9,114 nt of DNA from Chloroflexota bacterium (GCA_021806765.1 JAJZQR010000208.1:1-9114); one strand, 5' to 3'; positions 1 through 7,277 are shown, counted from the stretch's first letter. Translations and numbers: made by a program. The notes: generated by a model not told the origin, from the letters alone.

Positions 1-1
1 G

Positions 2-277
2 GCGGAGGCCGGCGTAGCAATGGGGGTGGGGATCGTCAACCTGGCCCACCTCTTCAACCCCCAGCGGGTCATCCTGGGCGGTGGCGTTAGCCTCAACGCG
101 GGTCCCCTCTGGTGGGATGCCATCCGGGAGACCGTGAAGGTCAGGACCATGGCCTCCTGCCAGCAGGGGCTGGAGATCGTGGCTGCCGGTCTCGGCGACG
201 ACGCCGGACTCTTGGGTGGGGTGGCTATTGCTACCCTCCGCGGCTCGATTGCCACCACGGGCCGAGCCGCCGCCTGA
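2..277 (+). CDS. ROK-family sugar kinase, C-terminal part (5' end outside the window)
   Basis: Only the last 91 codons are present; the frame is open from base 2, so the start lies upstream. ROK proteins are ATP-dependent sugar kinases (glucokinase, N-acetylhexosamine kinases) or sugar-responsive repressors. What is visible is the typical ROK C-terminal core: a helix followed by LFNPQRVILGGGVS (the LFNP..I.IGGGVS block of the family), a long helix ending in a VKVR segment, then IVAAGLGDDAGLLGG, matching the family's A.LGDDAGLLGAA ending. The diagnostic N-terminal ATP site and the CxCGxxGC zinc motif are outside the window, so kinase and repressor cannot be told apart, although C-terminal identity of this kind is most common in glucokinase-like enzymes. 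Its TGA overlaps the ATG of the MFS gene (TGATG), so the two are probably co-translated and a sugar substrate shared with the transporter is a reasonable inference. Confidence 0.85.
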   Translation, partial: AEAGVAMGVGIVNLAHLFNPQRVILGGGVSLNAGPLWWDAIRETVKVRTMASCQQGLEIVAAGLGDDAGLLGGVAIATLRGSIATTGRAAA

Positions 278-1575
278 TGCTGGGACGGGTGCGCAGCACG
301 CCCCTCCTCCTCGGGAACCTGGAGGCCGCGCTCAACAGCCTGGCAGCTGCTATCACCGTCCCTTTCGTCGTACCCTACGCCGTGACGCTGGGGGCGAGCC
401 CGACGGAGGCGGGACTGATCATCGCCCTGCCCCTGCTGGCGGTAAACCTGAGCCAGATCCCCGCCGCCCGCTGGGGTGCCCACTCGTCCCACCCGAGGCG
501 ATTCTTCCTGCTGTCCGGTGGGCTGGCCCGTCTGGCCTGGCCGCTCCTCGCCCTGCTCATGCTGGCGGGGCAGGCGACAATTCCGGCCCTGCTGTTGGTC
601 GCCACCGCCGCCAGCGTTTCCAGCGGGCTCCTGTTGCCGGTGTGGACGGCCTTCCTGGCGGCCCAGGTGCCGGCGGAAGGGCGAGGGCGCTACTTCGGCA
701 CCCGAAACCTCCTGGGCGGTCTGGCAACCCTCGTGGGGACTGCCCTGGCCGCTTACCTGGTCTCCCTGTCCGGCTTCACTCACGGGTACGGTCTCGCCCT
801 CCTCCTGGGCACCGCCGCTCTCCTGGGAGGCCTGGCCGCTCAGATCCTGGCAGTCGGCGTCTCCGGCAGCTGGAGATCCCATGCCTTGACCTCCGCCTCT
901 CACCGTGACCCCAGCAGCTGGCAGATCCCCGCCGTTCGCCGGTACGTGGCCTACGGCTCCCTGCTGATCCTGGGAGCCGGCATGTCCACTCCCTTCTACT
1001 CGGTCTTCTTCCTCCAACGGCTACACGGGTCGCCCGAGATGGCTACCACCATGATCGCAGTAGCCAACGCCGTGGCCATGCTGGCCCAGGGGCTCTTCGG
1101 ACGGATCCTGGACCGGCGCGGGCTCGCCCCCGTGGCCAACGGCAGCCTGGCGATCATCACCGTCCTGCCCCTGCTCTGGCTGGTGGCCGCCAACCCCTAT
1201 CAGGCCGTCCCCATCTGGCTCCTGAACGGACTGGCCTGGGCTGCTGCCAGCATGGCCAACCTCAGCCTGGTGCTGGCCATCTCCAACGAGAGGAACCGGG
1301 CTTCCGTCGTCGCCTGGCTCGCGGTGTTCCAGGCACCGGCAGACTTCACCGCCCCCCTGATCGGGGGCATCCTGGCCGATCGGGTCGACCTCCCGGCGGT
1401 GTTCCTGATTTCGTCGCTGGTGAGATTAGCAGCATGGAGAGTCTTTCCTATTTGCCCTTCACCGACTTCACCCGTCCCTGGGAGGCTCGCCTCTGAAGGT
1501 AGAGGTACTCCTGGGCCCAGCCGGCGAAGCGACCGTACCGCTGCTGATACAGGCCGGCCACCAGACCGTACGTAG
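277..1575 (+). CDS. MFS family transporter, 12 predicted membrane helices, with unusual hydrophilic C-terminal tail
   Basis: A 432-residue inner-membrane transporter of the major facilitator superfamily; substrate unknown. Hydrophobic segments fall near residues 18-38, 45-62, 76-97, 102-126, 143-164, 170-194, 223-246, 255-275, 287-305, 310-334, 343-364 and 371-390, with a hydrophilic central loop at about 195-222, the usual 6+6 layout. GRGRYFGTRN (135-144) and FGRILDRRG (274-282) resemble MFS cytoplasmic loop motifs (the second is motif-A-like in the C-terminal half). The ATG at 277 shares a base with the upstream kinase stop; the open frame runs further 5' (to 112) but only as a shadow of the kinase. 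Residues 391 to 432 are Pro/Ser/Arg-rich, not membrane-like, and are encoded antisense to the 3' end of the glycosylase gene. The fold seems complete by about residue 390, so the tail may be read-through into the convergent gene after loss of the original stop. The neighbouring kinase suggests sugar uptake or efflux, but nothing in the sequence fixes this. Confidence 0.85.
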   Translation: MLGRVRSTPLLLGNLEAALNSLAAAITVPFVVPYAVTLGASPTEAGLIIALPLLAVNLSQIPAARWGAHSSHPRRFFLLSGGLARLAWPLLALLMLAGQATIPALLLVATAASVSSGLLLPVWTAFLAAQVPAEGRGRYFGTRNLLGGLATLVGTALAAYLVSLSGFTHGYGLALLLGTAALLGGLAAQILAVGVSGSWRSHALTSASHRDPSSWQIPAVRRYVAYGSLLILGAGMSTPFYSVFFLQRLHGSPEMATTMIAVANAVAMLAQGLFGRILDRRGLAPVANGSLAIITVLPLLWLVAANPYQAVPIWLLNGLAWAAASMANLSLVLAISNERNRASVVAWLAVFQAPADFTAPLIGGILADRVDLPAVFLISSLVRLAAWRVFPICPSPTSPVPGRLASEGRGTPGPSRRSDRTAADTGRPPDRT

Positions 1576-2371
1576 CGGGGGTGAGGCTCTTAGTCGTCAC
1601 CTGGGCGTCGAAGATCTCCCTGGCCACAGCCCAGATGTGGGTGTCCACCGGCACCGCCTGGTCCTTCTCCAGGGAGAAGAGGCAAACGCAATCGGCGATC
1701 TTCGCCCCGATGCCCCTCAACTCCATAAGGCTGGCCCTGGCCTCTGCGTAAGGCAGGGGCCGCAACTGCTCCGGCCATCCCTCCGGCTTCGCGAGCAGGT
1801 CGGAGGCCAACCGTTTCAGGTTGGTGCCCCGCCAGCCCAGGCCACACCCCTTCCAGAGTTGCTGCTCGGGTGCCTCGGCGAGGGCGAGGGCGGAGGGGAA
1901 GGCGCAGAATGCCTCTCCATCCAGCGTGGCTATCGGCCGGCCGTATCGACGGGACATCTCCTCCACCGCTTTCGATATGCGGGGCACGGAGTTGGCGGTC
2001 GAGCAAACGTAGGAGAGGAGGGTCTCCTGGGGCTCCTGGTTCAACACCCGAAGGCCCGAGAAGGCCGAAACGGCGTCGTCTATCCGGGGGTCTGCTGGCG
2101 CGAAGTCCCGGTAGATGGATGCCAGGTCTACCCCCAGCCGCAGGTAGGAGGCGAGGAAGGCGGCTGCGTCCGGGCGTGGCGGGTACAGCTGACCCAGGAC
2201 GGTCCCGCCCTCGCGCCGCAGCCGAACGGCGTGGTCGCGCACCACACCCACCCACCACTCCCGTCGCAGTTTCCATCGGAAGGCCTGCCCGCAGTCCAGG
2301 GTGTAGGTGAGATTCAGCAGCGTCTCGTCGATATCGAAGGTGACCTGGGAGGCATCGGTCCAGCTGGTCAT
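1448..2371 (-). CDS. ogg: 8-oxoguanine DNA glycosylase/AP lyase, OGG1-like (HhH-GPD)
   Basis: A 307-residue bifunctional base-excision-repair enzyme that removes 8-oxoguanine opposite C and nicks the abasic strand. The OGG N-terminal domain is recognisable: TLDCGQAFRWK (24-34) matches the family GGQ.FRW block. The catalytic domain follows, with VCSTANSVPRI (122-132) and KGCGLGWRGTNL (174-185), then the helix-hairpin-helix LRGIGAKIADCV (218-229). K224 aligns with the Schiff-base lysine (K249 of human OGG1) and D243 in PVDTHIW with the catalytic aspartate (D268). The end, GWAQEYLYLQR, matches the OGG C-terminal helix, followed by a basic tail. The frame stays open upstream to 2554, but that part is antisense-like junk over polA. 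The ATG at 2371 overlaps the polA TGA by 4 nt (ATGA) and gives a normal N-terminus. No good Shine-Dalgarno is seen, so translational coupling to polA is likely. It resembles the OGG1/bacterial Ogg type rather than AlkA or MutM. Confidence 0.92.
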   Translation of the reverse strand: MTSWTDASQVTFDIDETLLNLTYTLDCGQAFRWKLRREWWVGVVRDHAVRLRREGGTVLGQLYPPRPDAAAFLASYLRLGVDLASIYRDFAPADPRIDDAVSAFSGLRVLNQEPQETLLSYVCSTANSVPRISKAVEEMSRRYGRPIATLDGEAFCAFPSALALAEAPEQQLWKGCGLGWRGTNLKRLASDLLAKPEGWPEQLRPLPYAEARASLMELRGIGAKIADCVCLFSLEKDQAVPVDTHIWAVAREIFDAQVTTKSLTPATYGLVAGLYQQRYGRFAGWAQEYLYLQRRASQGRVKSVKGK

Positions 2372-5262
2372 AGCGGGTAGCGACCCATCTCGTCCCAGTT
2401 GTGCCCGATCTTCAGGTCCACCACCAGCGGCACCTGCAGCGCCATGGCCGACTCCATGATCCGCTTCACCTCGGCAGCCAGCTGTTCCATCTCCTCGCGA
2501 GGGCACTCGAACAGCAACTCGTCGTGGACCTGCAGGATCATGCGGGCCTTCCATCCCTTCTCCCGAATCCGATGGCGCAGGTTGATCATCGCTATCTTGA
2601 TGATGTCCGCGGCCGTGCCCTGGATCGGCATGTTGATGGCCATCCGCTCGGCCTGCTGCTTCAACCCTCTGTGGGTGGTGCGGATCTCGGGGATGTAGCG
2701 ACGGCGCCCCAGCAGGGTGCTCACGTAGCCCTTCCCCGCAGCGTCCTGCTTCACCCGGTCGAAGAACTCGCTGACCGAGCCATACCGCTCGAAGTAGCTC
2801 TTGATGAAGGCGGCCGAATCCTGCCGGCTGAGGCCGGTGTCCCGGGCGAGGCCGTAGTCGCTCATCCCGTAGAGCACCCCGAAGTTCACGGTCTTGGCAA
2901 TCCGCCGCTCCGTAGAGGTCACGTCGGAGATGGGGATGCCGTACACCAGGGCGGCGGTCGCGGCGTGGATGTCCTCACCCCGCTGGAAAGCCTCCACCAG
3001 GGCCGGATCGCCGGTCATGTGGGCCAGCACCCTCAGCTCGATCTGGCTGTAGTCGGCCGAGATCAGCATCCAGCCGTCGCTCCCGGCCACGAAGGCCCGC
3101 CGAACCCTCCGCCCCATCTCCGTTCGGATGGGGATGTTCTGCAGATTGGGGTCACTGGAGGACAGCCGCCCCGTAGAGGCTACTGTCTGGTTGAAAGAGG
3201 TGTGGACTCGATTGGTCCTCGGGTTCACCAGCAGCGGCAGGGCATCCACGTAGGTGGACTTCAGCTTGGTGAGCTGCCGGTGCTCCAGGATCAACTCCAC
3301 CACCGGGTGGGTTCCCCTCAACTCCTCCAGCACGTCCGCATCGGTGGAATATCCCGTTTTCGTCTTACGGGTAGGCGACAGCTTCAGCTCACCGAAGAGG
3401 ACCGAAGCCAGCTGTTGGGTCGAGGCCAGGTTGAAGCTGTGGCCCACCACCTCCGATATGGCCGTCTCCACCTCCCGGACCCGCTGGTACAGTTCCCGGC
3501 TCAACTCCTTCAGGTAGTCCACGTCCAGGGCCACCCCGATCTGCTCCATGTCCACCAGGACCGGCACCAGCGGCATCTCTACCCGCTCGAAGAGGGGTTC
3601 CAGTCCGGTCGATGCCAGCTCAGGCTGAAGGTCCTTCTTGAGCCGCAGGGTCATGTCGGCGTCAGCACAGCTGTAGTCGGCGACCCGCCGAACGGGAAGC
3701 TGATCCAGGGTAAGGGCGTTCTTACCCTTGCCCGCCAGCGACTGGTAGCTCTCCATCTCCACCTTAAGCCGAGACCAGGCCAGATCCTTGAGCCCGAGGG
3801 AACGCTGAGTGCTTTCCAGGAGGTAGGCCGCCACCATCGTGTCGAACTGCATTCCCCGCACTTCGACGCCGTACCGAGATAGCACCAGCATGTCGTACTT
3901 GCCGTTGTGGGCGCACTTGTGGATCCGCTCGTCCTCCAACACCGGTTGCAGGGCCCGCAGCACCTCCTGGAGAGGAAGCTGCCGCAACTCCTCCTCTTCC
4001 GCTTCAGCCGAATCGGAGGTCAAGAGCCCCAGGCCCCGGGCCGCGGGAGGCAGGTGCCCCACGGGGACGTAGAAGGCCACACCGGGGGCCGTAGCGAAGG
4101 AGAGACCCACCAGGTCCGCCCTGAGGGCGTCCTTTCCGGTGGTCTCCAGATCCAGGGCGAAGATCGGAGCATGGCGCAGGGCGTCCACCAGGCCGTCCAG
4201 TTGGGCCCGCTCACTCACCACCTGGTAGCCGGTCCTCACCGGCTCGACCGGGGCTGCCACCGCCCCCACTTCGACCTCCCCGACGGCCAGGCCGGTCGCC
4301 ACCGACGGCACTCCGCCCATCGGCGCAGCCTCCGCAGAGAAGAGCGTCAGCTGGCCCTCCGGCTCCGAGACGGCTTCGCCGTTCCTTCCGTTCTCCTTCC
4401 ATCCCCTGGGAAGGCGATCTACCAGGCTCTTGAATCCCATCTCGCGGAAGAAGTCCACCAGGCGCACCCGGTCGTAGGCCCCGAGGCGGCACTGCTCGAG
4501 GTCCAACCGGACCGGAACGTCGGTCACTATCCTGGCGAGCCGTTGGGAGAAGTAGGCCTGATCCCGGTAGTTCTCCAGCAGCTGTCGCTGCTTCTGAGGG
4601 AGCCTGTCCAGACTGGCGTAGATCCCATCGAGGCTGTCGTACTCCGAGACCAGCCTGGAGGCCGTCTTCTCGCCAACCCCCGGGACCCCCGGTATGTTGT
4701 CGGAGGCATCTCCCTTCAAGGCCTTCAGGTCCACCAGTTGCGACGGGTTCACCCCGTATCGCTCCCTCACCCCCTCCTCGTCGTACAGCACCGTGTCGGT
4801 GAAGCCCTTGCGCGAGGTCAGCACCGTGATCCCCGGCGCCACCAACTGGAGGGCATCGGTATCGCCGGTGACGATCACCACCTCCACCCCCTGCTCCCGA
4901 GCCTGGAGGGACAGGGTTCCCAGCAGATCGTCAGCCTCGAAACCATCGACCCGATAGATAGGGATGCCCAAATCCTGGAGCAACTCGTACACCCGGCCAA
5001 ACTGTTCGTGCAGCCCCTCGGGCGCGGGCCCTCGCTGGGCCTTGTAGGCCTCGAACTCCACGTGGCGGAAGGTAGGAACCGGGGTGTCGAAAGCCGCGGC
5101 AGCATACTCGGGGTGCATCTCCTGAAGCACCTTCAGCAGCATGGTGGCCACGCCGTAGACCGCGTTAACCAACTCGCCCTTCGGGCTCGTCAGGGGAGGG
5201 AGGGCGTGAAAGGCGCGGTGCACCAGGGCATTGCCGTCGATCAACGCGAATCTCTCAGCCAT
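2368..5262 (-). CDS. polA: DNA polymerase I with 5'-nuclease, proofreading and polymerase domains
   Basis: A 964-residue Pol I that removes RNA primers and fills gaps in repair and lagging-strand synthesis. The 5'-nuclease domain (about 1-290) has LIDGNALVHRAFHALPP at 7-23, acidic blocks RVDGFEADD (104-112) and VTGDTDALQL (131-140), and the H3TH region SDNIPGVPGVGEKTA (187-201). A Gly/Ala/Val linker (about 292-345) follows. The 3'-5' exonuclease domain looks intact: D371 and E373 (DLETTG), D457 (NGKYD), and Y530 and D534 (YSCADAD), equal to D355, E357, D424, Y497 and D501 of E. coli Pol I. An acidic insert at about 405-430 is not in the E. coli protein. The polymerase domain has motif A D737 (ISADYSQIELR), motif B R786, K790 and F794 (RRIAKTVNFGVLYG) and motif C H913-D914-E915 (QVHDELLFE). 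F794 rather than Tyr predicts normal discrimination against dideoxynucleotides. The ATG at 5262 has AAGGAGG 4 nt upstream. The stop overlaps the ogg start. Somewhat longer than E. coli PolA (928), mostly linker and insert. Confidence 0.98.
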   Translation of the reverse strand: MAERFALIDGNALVHRAFHALPPLTSPKGELVNAVYGVATMLLKVLQEMHPEYAAAAFDTPVPTFRHVEFEAYKAQRGPAPEGLHEQFGRVYELLQDLGIPIYRVDGFEADDLLGTLSLQAREQGVEVVIVTGDTDALQLVAPGITVLTSRKGFTDTVLYDEEGVRERYGVNPSQLVDLKALKGDASDNIPGVPGVGEKTASRLVSEYDSLDGIYASLDRLPQKQRQLLENYRDQAYFSQRLARIVTDVPVRLDLEQCRLGAYDRVRLVDFFREMGFKSLVDRLPRGWKENGRNGEAVSEPEGQLTLFSAEAAPMGGVPSVATGLAVGEVEVGAVAAPVEPVRTGYQVVSERAQLDGLVDALRHAPIFALDLETTGKDALRADLVGLSFATAPGVAFYVPVGHLPPAARGLGLLTSDSAEAEEEELRQLPLQEVLRALQPVLEDERIHKCAHNGKYDMLVLSRYGVEVRGMQFDTMVAAYLLESTQRSLGLKDLAWSRLKVEMESYQSLAGKGKNALTLDQLPVRRVADYSCADADMTLRLKKDLQPELASTGLEPLFERVEMPLVPVLVDMEQIGVALDVDYLKELSRELYQRVREVETAISEVVGHSFNLASTQQLASVLFGELKLSPTRKTKTGYSTDADVLEELRGTHPVVELILEHRQLTKLKSTYVDALPLLVNPRTNRVHTSFNQTVASTGRLSSSDPNLQNIPIRTEMGRRVRRAFVAGSDGWMLISADYSQIELRVLAHMTGDPALVEAFQRGEDIHAATAALVYGIPISDVTSTERRIAKTVNFGVLYGMSDYGLARDTGLSRQDSAAFIKSYFERYGSVSEFFDRVKQDAAGKGYVSTLLGRRRYIPEIRTTHRGLKQQAERMAINMPIQGTAADIIKIAMINLRHRIREKGWKARMILQVHDELLFECPREEMEQLAAEVKRIMESAMALQVPLVVDLKIGHNWDEMGRYPL

Positions 5263-5266
5263 GATG

Positions 5267-5273
5267 CCTCCTT
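5267..5273 (-). promoter_or_regulatory. Strong Shine-Dalgarno of polA
   Basis: On the minus strand AAGGAGG ends 4 nt before the polA ATG at 5262. It is the best ribosome binding site immediately upstream of a gene start in the window and fixes the polA start. It also suggests that polA is initiated independently of rimI, unlike the overlapping junctions elsewhere in the run. Confidence 0.8.
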
Positions 5274-5313
5274 GCAGCCTACGTGCGGCTCGTCCTGGAG
5301 AGACGATTAAGTA

Positions 5314-5334
5314 GGGGCGACCGGCGGTCGCCCC
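5314..5334 (-). promoter_or_regulatory. Perfect 9-bp GC hairpin in the rimI-polA gap
   Basis: GGGGCGACC and GGTCGCCCC are perfect complements around a 3-nt loop. Read in the direction of rimI to polA, the stem is followed by TACTTAATC, not by a run of T, so it is a poor intrinsic terminator in that direction. In the other direction it is followed by AAGAGGGG, also no T run. It could be a partial terminator, an mRNA stabiliser or a leader structure for polA. The GGGG arm at 5331-5334 can instead pair with CCCC read from 5342-5339 (CCCCTCTTGGGG), so two mutually exclusive stems are possible. Confidence 0.6.
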
Positions 5335-5350
5335 AAGAGGGGTTAAGAAG

Positions 5351-5359
5351 ATTCTACCA
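5351..5359 (-). promoter_or_regulatory. Possible extended -10 promoter for polA
   Basis: Just after the rimI stop the minus strand reads TGGTAGAAT, an extended -10 (TGnTAGAAT, 5 of 6 to TATAAT). No convincing -35 hexamer is found at 16-18 nt upstream (CCAGGC/TCCAGG), which is tolerable for extended -10 promoters. Initiation about 7 nt downstream would give a leader of roughly 80 nt holding the GC hairpin before the polA AAGGAGG. Inferred only; a single hexamer match in a 107-bp gap is weak evidence. Confidence 0.35.
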
Positions 5360-5369
5360 TATCAGGGGG

Positions 5370-6071
5370 TTACGCCTGGACACCCTTGGATCGCAATTGC
5401 GACCGCATCTGAGGGGAACGCAGCCTGTCCATCAGTGCCTGCCGGTGCTCTTCCACCATCCTCAGGAAGCCCGGCGACTCCAGCGGATCAGACCACATGA
5501 TCAGGGCGTCCTCGTTGTTGTCGCTGTAGTACCTGCGCCGGACCCCGGTCTCCTTGAAGCCGTACTTCCGGTACAGCTTCTGGGCCAGGGTGTTGCTTAC
5601 CCGTACCTCCAGGGTCATGTACTGAGCCCCCACCTCTCGGGAGATGTCCACCAGGGCCACAAACAGCAACTCCCCCACCCCGAGGCCCCGGTAGGGAGGG
5701 GAAACCGCGATGGAGGTGACGTGGGCCTCGTCGACCATCAGCCACAACCCCGCGTAGCCCACCACCCGGCTGGCCCGCTCGTCCACCTGCTCCGGGGCCT
5801 CGCCCCCGGGACCCCCCAGCACGTCCACCAGGCGGTCCAGCAGGCCCCTCAACCCGCCGGGGTGCGCACCCTGCCCGGCGACCTCGCCGCCAGCCGGCGG
5901 GACCTCTTCCCCTTCCGGCAGCTGGAAAGTACGCCGAGCCACCACGTAGCGGGCTAACCGGTTCTCCTTCAACTCCCGCCGGTAGGCGTTACCGGGCCAC
6001 GGCATCGTGAACGACTCCCGCTCCACAGCCATCACCGCGGGTATATCCTCGATCCGCATCGGCTCGATCAC
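5370..6071 (-). CDS. rimI: RimI-type GNAT N-acetyltransferase with internal insert and C-terminal extension
   Basis: A GNAT-fold acetyltransferase that in the RimI family acetylates the N-terminal alanine of ribosomal protein S18 using acetyl-CoA. PMRIEDIPAVMAVERESF (4-21) is the usual opening helix, VTSIAVSPPYRGLGVG (118-133) is motif A with the acetyl-CoA loop RGLGVG (128-133), and TLEVRVSNTLAQKLYRKYGF (153-172) is the RimI signature. E155 and Y167 are 12 apart, as E103 and Y115 are in enteric RimI, so the catalytic pair is kept. At 233 residues it is about 85 longer than E. coli RimI: a Gly/Pro/Glu-rich insert lies at about 49-101, between the second and third strands, and about 35 charged residues trail the fold. 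The start given is the GTG at 6071, which has no nearby ribosome binding site; the frame is open upstream across PLPFVIEP, and an AUU at 6098 sits at proper distance from an AAAGGAGGAG. Lies 29 nt after tsaB and is part of the t6A/RimI cluster common in bacteria. Confidence 0.88.
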   Translation of the reverse strand: MIEPMRIEDIPAVMAVERESFTMPWPGNAYRRELKENRLARYVVARRTFQLPEGEEVPPAGGEVAGQGAHPGGLRGLLDRLVDVLGGPGGEAPEQVDERASRVVGYAGLWLMVDEAHVTSIAVSPPYRGLGVGELLFVALVDISREVGAQYMTLEVRVSNTLAQKLYRKYGFKETGVRRRYYSDNNEDALIMWSDPLESPGFLRMVEEHRQALMDRLRSPQMRSQLRSKGVQA

Positions 6072-6100
6072 AAAGGGAAGCGGCTCTTCAGCACGAATGG

Positions 6101-6778
6101 CTAGCTCTCCTCCTTTGCCGGCAGATAGAATGCCTCCACCTGCCTGGCGTCTTCAGTCTCGCCACGCTGGTAGCGCCTCCAGCCAATTTCGGCCAGGAAA
6201 CCGGCTCTACGCAGAGAGGATGCCGGGCCGGCTATCCGCACCGGCTTGCTCTCCCAATGTGACCCTCCCGCCAGCAGTTCACCGACGTCGCCACACACTA
6301 GCGTCTCCTCGGCAATCCTTTCCAGGATCTCGGGCAACCTCTTGCCCTCGATGGGACTGACCCTCTCCAACTCCCCGTCTCGATGCCTGTAGAGGGCTGT
6401 GGCGTATCGGTGCCTCCCCGCATCCAGCAGTGGCCGAACCGGCAGACAGGCATCTCGCTGGGCCTCGGCAAGAATGTCCAGGGTGCCCACGCCGATCATG
6501 GGGATCCCCAGGGCGAGGCAGAGCCCCTTGCCGGCCGCCAGCCCCACCCGCAGCCCTGTGTAGGAGCCAGGACCCACCGCCACGGCCACCGCCGTCAACT
6601 GGCCCGGTTCCACCCTGCGCAAACGCATCAAGGCCGACGCCTGGGGCATCAACTCGACGGAATGGCCCCGACCTGACCTCCAGGTCACCTCCGCCGAGAC
6701 TGACCCATCGTAGAGGGCCACGCTGGCGATAGCCGTCGAGGTATCCAAAGCCAGGATCACGCTACGCCGCCCCCCCAC
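6101..6778 (-). CDS. tsaB: tRNA t6A37 threonylcarbamoyltransferase complex dimerisation subunit TsaB
   Basis: TsaB (formerly YeaZ) is the scaffold partner of TsaD in the cytoplasmic complex that adds threonylcarbamoyl to A37 of ANN-decoding tRNAs. Seen here: the ASKHA-type first strand ILALDTSTAIASVALYDG (8-25), RGHSVELMP (37-45), and the family signature VGPGSYTGLRVG (68-79) followed by GLCLALGIPMIGVGTLDIL. At 225 residues the length is normal for TsaB, shorter than TsaD, and the metal-binding HxxxH of TsaD is absent. The GTG at 6778 overlaps the end of tsaE by 17 nt. A second GTG at 6760 would start directly at ILALDTST, as in most family members, 1 nt after the tsaE stop; the upstream G-rich run does not decide between them. 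The end of the gene carries an AAAGGAGGAG that probably serves rimI. TsaD and TsaC are not in the window. Confidence 0.93.
   Translation of the reverse strand: MGGRRSVILALDTSTAIASVALYDGSVSAEVTWRSGRGHSVELMPQASALMRLRRVEPGQLTAVAVAVGPGSYTGLRVGLAAGKGLCLALGIPMIGVGTLDILAEAQRDACLPVRPLLDAGRHRYATALYRHRDGELERVSPIEGKRLPEILERIAEETLVCGDVGELLAGGSHWESKPVRIAGPASSLRRAGFLAEIGWRRYQRGETEDARQVEAFYLPAKEES
6105..6116 (-). promoter_or_regulatory. Ribosome binding site for rimI inside the end of tsaB
   Basis: The minus strand reads AAAGGAGGAGAG just before the tsaB TAG. This is an excellent Shine-Dalgarno, but the first standard in-frame rimI start (GTG at 6071) is more than 30 nt further on. The only in-frame codon with any initiator record at normal distance is AUU at 6098-6096 (10-nt spacer from AGGAGG). 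It either marks an AUU start for rimI or is simply the Lys-Glu-Glu codons of TsaB. Confidence 0.45.
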
Positions 6779-7277
6779 CTTTACCCCGAAAAGCGGCCTC
6801 CATCATGGACGCCAGCTCCTCTGTGTTCCATCGGGTGCCCTCGGCGTGGACCAAGATGCTCCGCTCGTCGTCTCCCAGCATCTCCATGTCGACCCGCAAG
6901 GCTCCCCTCTTAAGGTCGGCTGGCAGCAGGTCCGGCCACTCGATCACAGTCACGCCCTCGCCCGACTCACAGTCCTCAATGGCCTGCTCCATCTCCTGAT
7001 CCAGAGTGGTCAACCGAAAGAGGTCCACGTGATACAGGGTGAGCCTGCCATGGTACTCGTTGATCAGGGTGAAGGAGGGGCTGGTGACCCTCGCCTCCGC
7101 TTCCAGGCCGGCGCCCAACCCCTGCACCAGGGTGGTCTTCCCCGCCCCGAAAGGGCCCTCCAGCAGAATCACATCCCCCGGTTCCAGATGAGCCCCCAGC
7201 TGGGTCCCGAAGGCCCTGGTCTGCTCGGCGCTCCGGCTCACGAAGCCCAGATGCCTACTGGTTGGCTGCGTTGACAT
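6762..7277 (-). CDS. tsaE: tRNA t6A37 threonylcarbamoyltransferase complex ATPase TsaE
   Basis: A small P-loop ATPase (171 residues) that drives turnover of the TsaB-TsaD t6A synthase. The Walker A loop is GPFGAGKT (41-48, K47, T48), followed by [20 protein letters not shown] (65-75) is the switch-like block, HVDLFRL (83-89) carries the conserved Asp equal to D80 of E. coli, and VIEWPD (111-116) carries the conserved Glu-Trp pair. The frame is open to 7367, but the extra 30 residues are a shadow of thiL; the ATG at 7277 has a weak AAGG about 4 nt upstream and gives the normal family length. It overlaps the 3' end of thiL by 23 nt and the GTG of tsaB by 17 nt, so translation is probably coupled through all three genes. 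Confidence 0.94.
   Translation of the reverse strand: MSTQPTSRHLGFVSRSAEQTRAFGTQLGAHLEPGDVILLEGPFGAGKTTLVQGLGAGLEAEARVTSPSFTLINEYHGRLTLYHVDLFRLTTLDQEMEQAIEDCESGEGVTVIEWPDLLPADLKRGALRVDMEMLGDDERSILVHAEGTRWNTEELASMMEAAFRGKGGGAA

Noticed and set aside
1637..2380. 247-codon plus-strand frame opposite ogg
   Set aside because: Shadow of the GC-rich ogg gene; no recognisable domain, and ogg has all active-site residues.
2372..2554. N-terminal extension of ogg by 61 codons
   Set aside because: It overlaps the conserved 3' end of polA (motif C region onward), has no OGG similarity, and the ATGA overlap at 2371 gives a normal family start.
2401..5310. Two long plus-strand open frames (2401-3882 and 3907-5310) antisense to polA
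   Set aside because: They lie in one reading frame directly opposite polA, lack family motifs, and are rich in His/Gln/Arg/Leu/Gly as expected from the reverse complement of GC-biased codons. The polA frame has every catalytic motif.
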